From positions 1 through 42,554 of the forward strand of contig CAIRJF010000001.1 of NCBI GenBank assembly GCA_903878805.1: a DNA stretch of 42,554 nucleotides, given 5' to 3'. Of this stretch, positions 40,877 through 42,554 are shown one piece after another; position 1 is the stretch's first letter, and the number at the start of each line of letters is the position of its first letter. Under the pieces are notes generated by a model that saw nothing but the letters and a program-made list of their open reading frames with translations, ran no database searches and was not told the DNA's origin. A program made the translations under genes and the position numbers. The stretch is from an uncultured Verrucomicrobia subdivision 3 bacterium. Its GTDB lineage: Bacteria > Verrucomicrobiota > Verrucomicrobiia > Limisphaerales > UBA11358.

Positions 40877-41977
40877 ATGAAAATGCCGAACACCATCATC
40901 CGCGAAGAAATTCTTAAAAGCGGCGCAATCCCCTTTGCGCGCTTCATGGAACTGGCGCTTTACTGTCCCGAAACAGGCTACTACGAGACGCAAAAAAATA
41001 CAGTCGGCCGCGCCGGTGACTTCGTTACGAGTGTCAGCACCGGCAGTCTGTTCGGCGAACTGCTGGCGTTTCAATTTGCCGAATGGCTTGCGGAATTTCC
41101 GATTGCCGATTGCCGATTTCCAATCATCGAAGCCGGCGCGCATGACGGTAAACTTGCCGCCGACATTTTGAACTGGCTGGAAAAATATCGCCCGCAACTT
41201 TTCGCTAGAACGGAATATTTTATTTTGGAACCGTCGCCCACGCGCCAGCAATGGCAGAAAGAAACGCTGAAATCATTTGCGCCAAAAGTGAGTTGGTTTA
41301 CTGATTTTGAAAACTTAAAATTAAGAGCTAAAAATTCAAAACTGCACGGCGTGCTGTTCGGCAACGAACTGCTCGACGCCTTCCCCGTCCGCCGCCTCGG
41401 TTGGGACGCAAAAGGCAAAAGCTGGTTCGAGTGGGGTGTGACTTTGGACGGCGAGAAATTTGTTTGGACAAAAATTTCCACGACGGATTTGCCATCTGCC
41501 ATCTCGCAACTTCCATCTTCGCTTTTAGCTGTATTGTCCGATAATTATACCATCGAAGCTTCACCCGCTGCGGAAAACTGGTGGCGCGAAGCTGCCGGAA
41601 TTTTGGCGCACGGCAAATTGGTGGCGATTGATTACGGCTTCAATGGGGAGGAACAATTTTCACCCGCGCGCGTGAATGGAACCCTGCGCGCCTATCATCG
41701 CCATCGCGTCGCTGACGATTTGCTCGCGCAGCCGGGTGAACAGGATTTGACCGCCCACGTCAATTTTGCCGCCATCCAAAAAGTCGGTGAAGAAGCGGGC
41801 TTAAAAACGGAAAACTATTGCAGGCAGCCGCAGTTCCTCACGCGCATTTTTCAAAAAGCTGTGAAAGAAAAAACCTTTGCCAGCTTGGATGCCAAACAAA
41901 TCCGACAGTTCCAAACGCTCACGCATCCCGACCATTTGGGGCGCGCGTTTCGTGTGCTGGTGCAGTCACGGACTTAA
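40877..41977 (+). CDS. MidA/NDUFAF7-like SAM-dependent methyltransferase
   Basis: Encodes 366 residues. Family signatures: [19 protein letters not shown] at the N-terminus, then the SAM-binding loop [42 protein letters not shown] and LVAIDYGFN. Homologues methylate arginine in mitochondrial complex I; the bacterial substrate is unknown. Three in-frame heptamer tracts (41099, 41311 and 41491 onward) encode surface segments not expected in the family, yet the frame is intact. It is divergent from pilT across 52 bases. Confidence 0.9.
   Translation: MKMPNTIIREEILKSGAIPFARFMELALYCPETGYYETQKNTVGRAGDFVTSVSTGSLFGELLAFQFAEWLAEFPIADCRFPIIEAGAHDGKLAADILNWLEKYRPQLFARTEYFILEPSPTRQQWQKETLKSFAPKVSWFTDFENLKLRAKNSKLHGVLFGNELLDAFPVRRLGWDAKGKSWFEWGVTLDGEKFVWTKISTTDLPSAISQLPSSLLAVLSDNYTIEASPAAENWWREAAGILAHGKLVAIDYGFNGEEQFSPARVNGTLRAYHRHRVADDLLAQPGEQDLTAHVNFAAIQKVGEEAGLKTENYCRQPQFLTRIFQKAVKEKTFASLDAKQIRQFQTLTHPDHLGRAFRVLVQSRT
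41099..41126 (+). repeat. Heptamer tract 1 in the midA-like gene
   Basis: CCGATTG, CCGATTG, CCGATTT, CCAATCA, translated in frame as [11 protein letters not shown], immediately before the SAM-binding motif. Confidence 0.8.
41311..41345 (+). repeat. Heptamer tract 2 in the midA-like gene
   Basis: GAAAACT, TAAAATT, AAGAGCT, AAAAATT, CAAAACT: five degenerate seven-base units, very AT-rich against the gene background, encoding [12 protein letters not shown]. Confidence 0.7.
41491..41525 (+). repeat. Heptamer tract 3 in the midA-like gene
   Basis: GCCATCT, GCCATCT, CGCAACT, TCCATCT, TCGCTTT, encoding [13 protein letters not shown]. Confidence 0.75.
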
Positions 41978-41985
41978 GCTACAAT
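41957..41985 (+). promoter_or_regulatory. Possible promoter of the release-factor-like gene (leaderless type)
   Basis: A near-consensus -10 TACAAT (41980-41985) ends six bases before ATG 41992. The -35 position (CTGGTG, 41957-41962) is poor. Confidence 0.4.
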
Positions 41986-41991
41986 CAGTGC

Positions 41992-42405
41992 ATGGGCGCA
42001 TTTTCCGTCAGCCTCGAAAAAGAAAACCAGCTCGCTTTACGCATGGCAGCGCTGGGTGTGCGCGAGGCGGAGATTGAGGAATCATTTGTTCGCGCGGGCG
42101 GTCACGGCGGTCAGAACGTGAACAAGGTTTCCACCTGCGTCATGTTGATTCATCGTCCGACCGGCGTGTCGGTGAAATGTCAGGCGACGCGCCAGCAGGG
42201 ATTGAACCGCTTCATCGCGCGCCGGTTGTTGCTCGATAAAATTGAGGAACGAAAAAATGGTTTTGTAGCCGCGCAACGTGCGGAGATTGAAAAAATCCGC
42301 CGCCAGAAACGCAAGCGTTCGCGGCGGGCTAAAAATAAAATGCTGGCGGATAAATCCCGTCATTCCGGCAAAAAGGCAGCGCGTCGGTCAGTCGCGTTGG
42401 AGTAA
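41992..42405 (+). CDS. GGQ-motif peptide chain release factor-like protein (ribosome rescue type)
   Basis: Encodes 137 residues. Only the peptidyl-tRNA hydrolysis domain is present: [17 protein letters not shown] with the GGQ loop (about 36-45), then [23 protein letters not shown] as in class I release factors. The codon-recognition domains are absent. It ends in a long lysine/arginine-rich tail ([19 protein letters not shown]), as ArfB-type rescue factors have to enter the empty mRNA channel. It likely frees stalled ribosomes. ATG 41992 is fixed by the -10 just before it. A related-release-factor (C12orf65-like) label is equally fitting. Confidence 0.88.
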   Translation: MGAFSVSLEKENQLALRMAALGVREAEIEESFVRAGGHGGQNVNKVSTCVMLIHRPTGVSVKCQATRQQGLNRFIARRLLLDKIEERKNGFVAAQRAEIEKIRRQKRKRSRRAKNKMLADKSRHSGKKAARRSVALE

Positions 42406-42412
42406 AGATAAT

Positions 42413-42469
42413 CGGTGACCTCTGAAAAAGGCTGTTTGAGTTGTTTGTTTTGATGTCACCGGCATTTTT
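42413..42469 (+). terminator. Possible terminator after the release-factor-like gene
   Basis: CGGTGAC (42413-42419) can pair with GTCACCG (42455-42461), a 7-bp stem over a long loop, followed shortly by TTTTT (42465-42469). Weak because of the 35-base loop. Confidence 0.35.
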
Positions 42470-42501
42470 CAACGTGAAAATCGTTTGCCAAACTGAAAGC
42501 C

Positions 42502-42554
42502 GTGGCGCTTTTGCGCCGCGCTGCCGGACATTTTCGCCCGGCGGCGAACGGTTG
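42502..42554 (+). CDS. Possible start of a gene running off the window
   Basis: GTG 42502 opens a frame (MALLRRAAGHFRPAANG) that is open to the window end. A CAAACT -10-like hexamer ends seven bases before it, with TTTTCA 17 bp further upstream, fitting the local leaderless pattern. Only 17 codons are visible; no function can be given. Confidence 0.3.
   Translation, partial: MALLRRAAGHFRPAANG

Noticed and set aside
1-42554. tRNA, rRNA, riboswitch, CRISPR or insertion-sequence features
   Set aside because: I read the intergenic spacers and saw no cloverleaf, conserved aptamer, regularly spaced repeat-spacer pattern or transposase. Absence by eye is not proof; a covariance-model scan would settle it.

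Overview
This is a gene-dense stretch of roughly 57-58% GC bacterial chromosome with no rRNA, tRNA, CRISPR array, prophage or insertion sequence that I can see. The owner is a diderm: it encodes an MCE/Mla-type lipid transporter, a large outer-membrane porin, an L,D-transpeptidase and a lipoprotein carbonic anhydrase. Gene content and protein style suggest Verrucomicrobiota (Pedosphaera/Limisphaera-like). That placement is inference, not proof.

Layout. 1-977: partial ORF and a three-BON-domain periplasmic protein (minus). 1228-8230 (plus): LOG-family protein, pabB, pabC (folate branch), an L,D-transpeptidase, and a LemA / M48-peptidase pair. 8233-10680 (minus): pheT, abutting the M48 gene tail to tail. 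10811-12654 (plus): a sugar-nucleotide epimerase and two unknowns. 12692-15507 (minus): mlaE-mlaF-mlaD, in which the ATPase has lost most catalytic motifs. 15565-17192 (minus): cupin, EamA permease, small unknown protein. 17319-24300 (plus): rhodanese, rpmI-rplT-pheS, an AT-rich SHOCT gene, PAP2 phosphatase, beta-carbonic anhydrase, a membrane protein coupled to an adenylate-kinase-like gene, and fmt. 24333-30358 (minus): porin, pstS, pstC, pstA, pstB, phoU. 30458-33897 (minus): purM, purD, nadA. 34107-36332 (minus): an AT-rich pair of unknown genes and a LacI-type regulator. 36423-40824 (minus): a tight operon pilT, second pilT/pilU, a receiver-like protein, tlyA, nadK. 40877-end (plus): MidA-like methyltransferase, a GGQ release-factor-like protein and the probable beginning of one more gene.

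How it works together. The porin and pst-phoU genes look like one phosphate-starvation regulon. The porin is preceded by five direct repeats on an 11-bp period (TGTMAC core) and pstS by two, the spacing of PhoB boxes. A terminator-like hairpin separates pstS from pstC. The pilT-pilT2-receiver block is twitching-motility machinery, co-transcribed with tlyA and nadK.

Two window-wide signals stand out. First, many transcription units start with a -35 like TTGACN, a 16-17 bp spacer and a -10 of form TANNNT (sometimes CANNNT) that ends only 6-7 nt before an ATG/GTG with no Shine-Dalgarno sequence. This implies leaderless mRNAs, and it fixes several start codons (mlaE, EamA, the L,D-transpeptidase). 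Second, short tandem heptamers, and one octamer palindrome, lie in frame inside coding sequences (pabB, the midA-like gene) and in the lacI promoter region, like small mobile or slippage-derived repeats tolerated in proteins.
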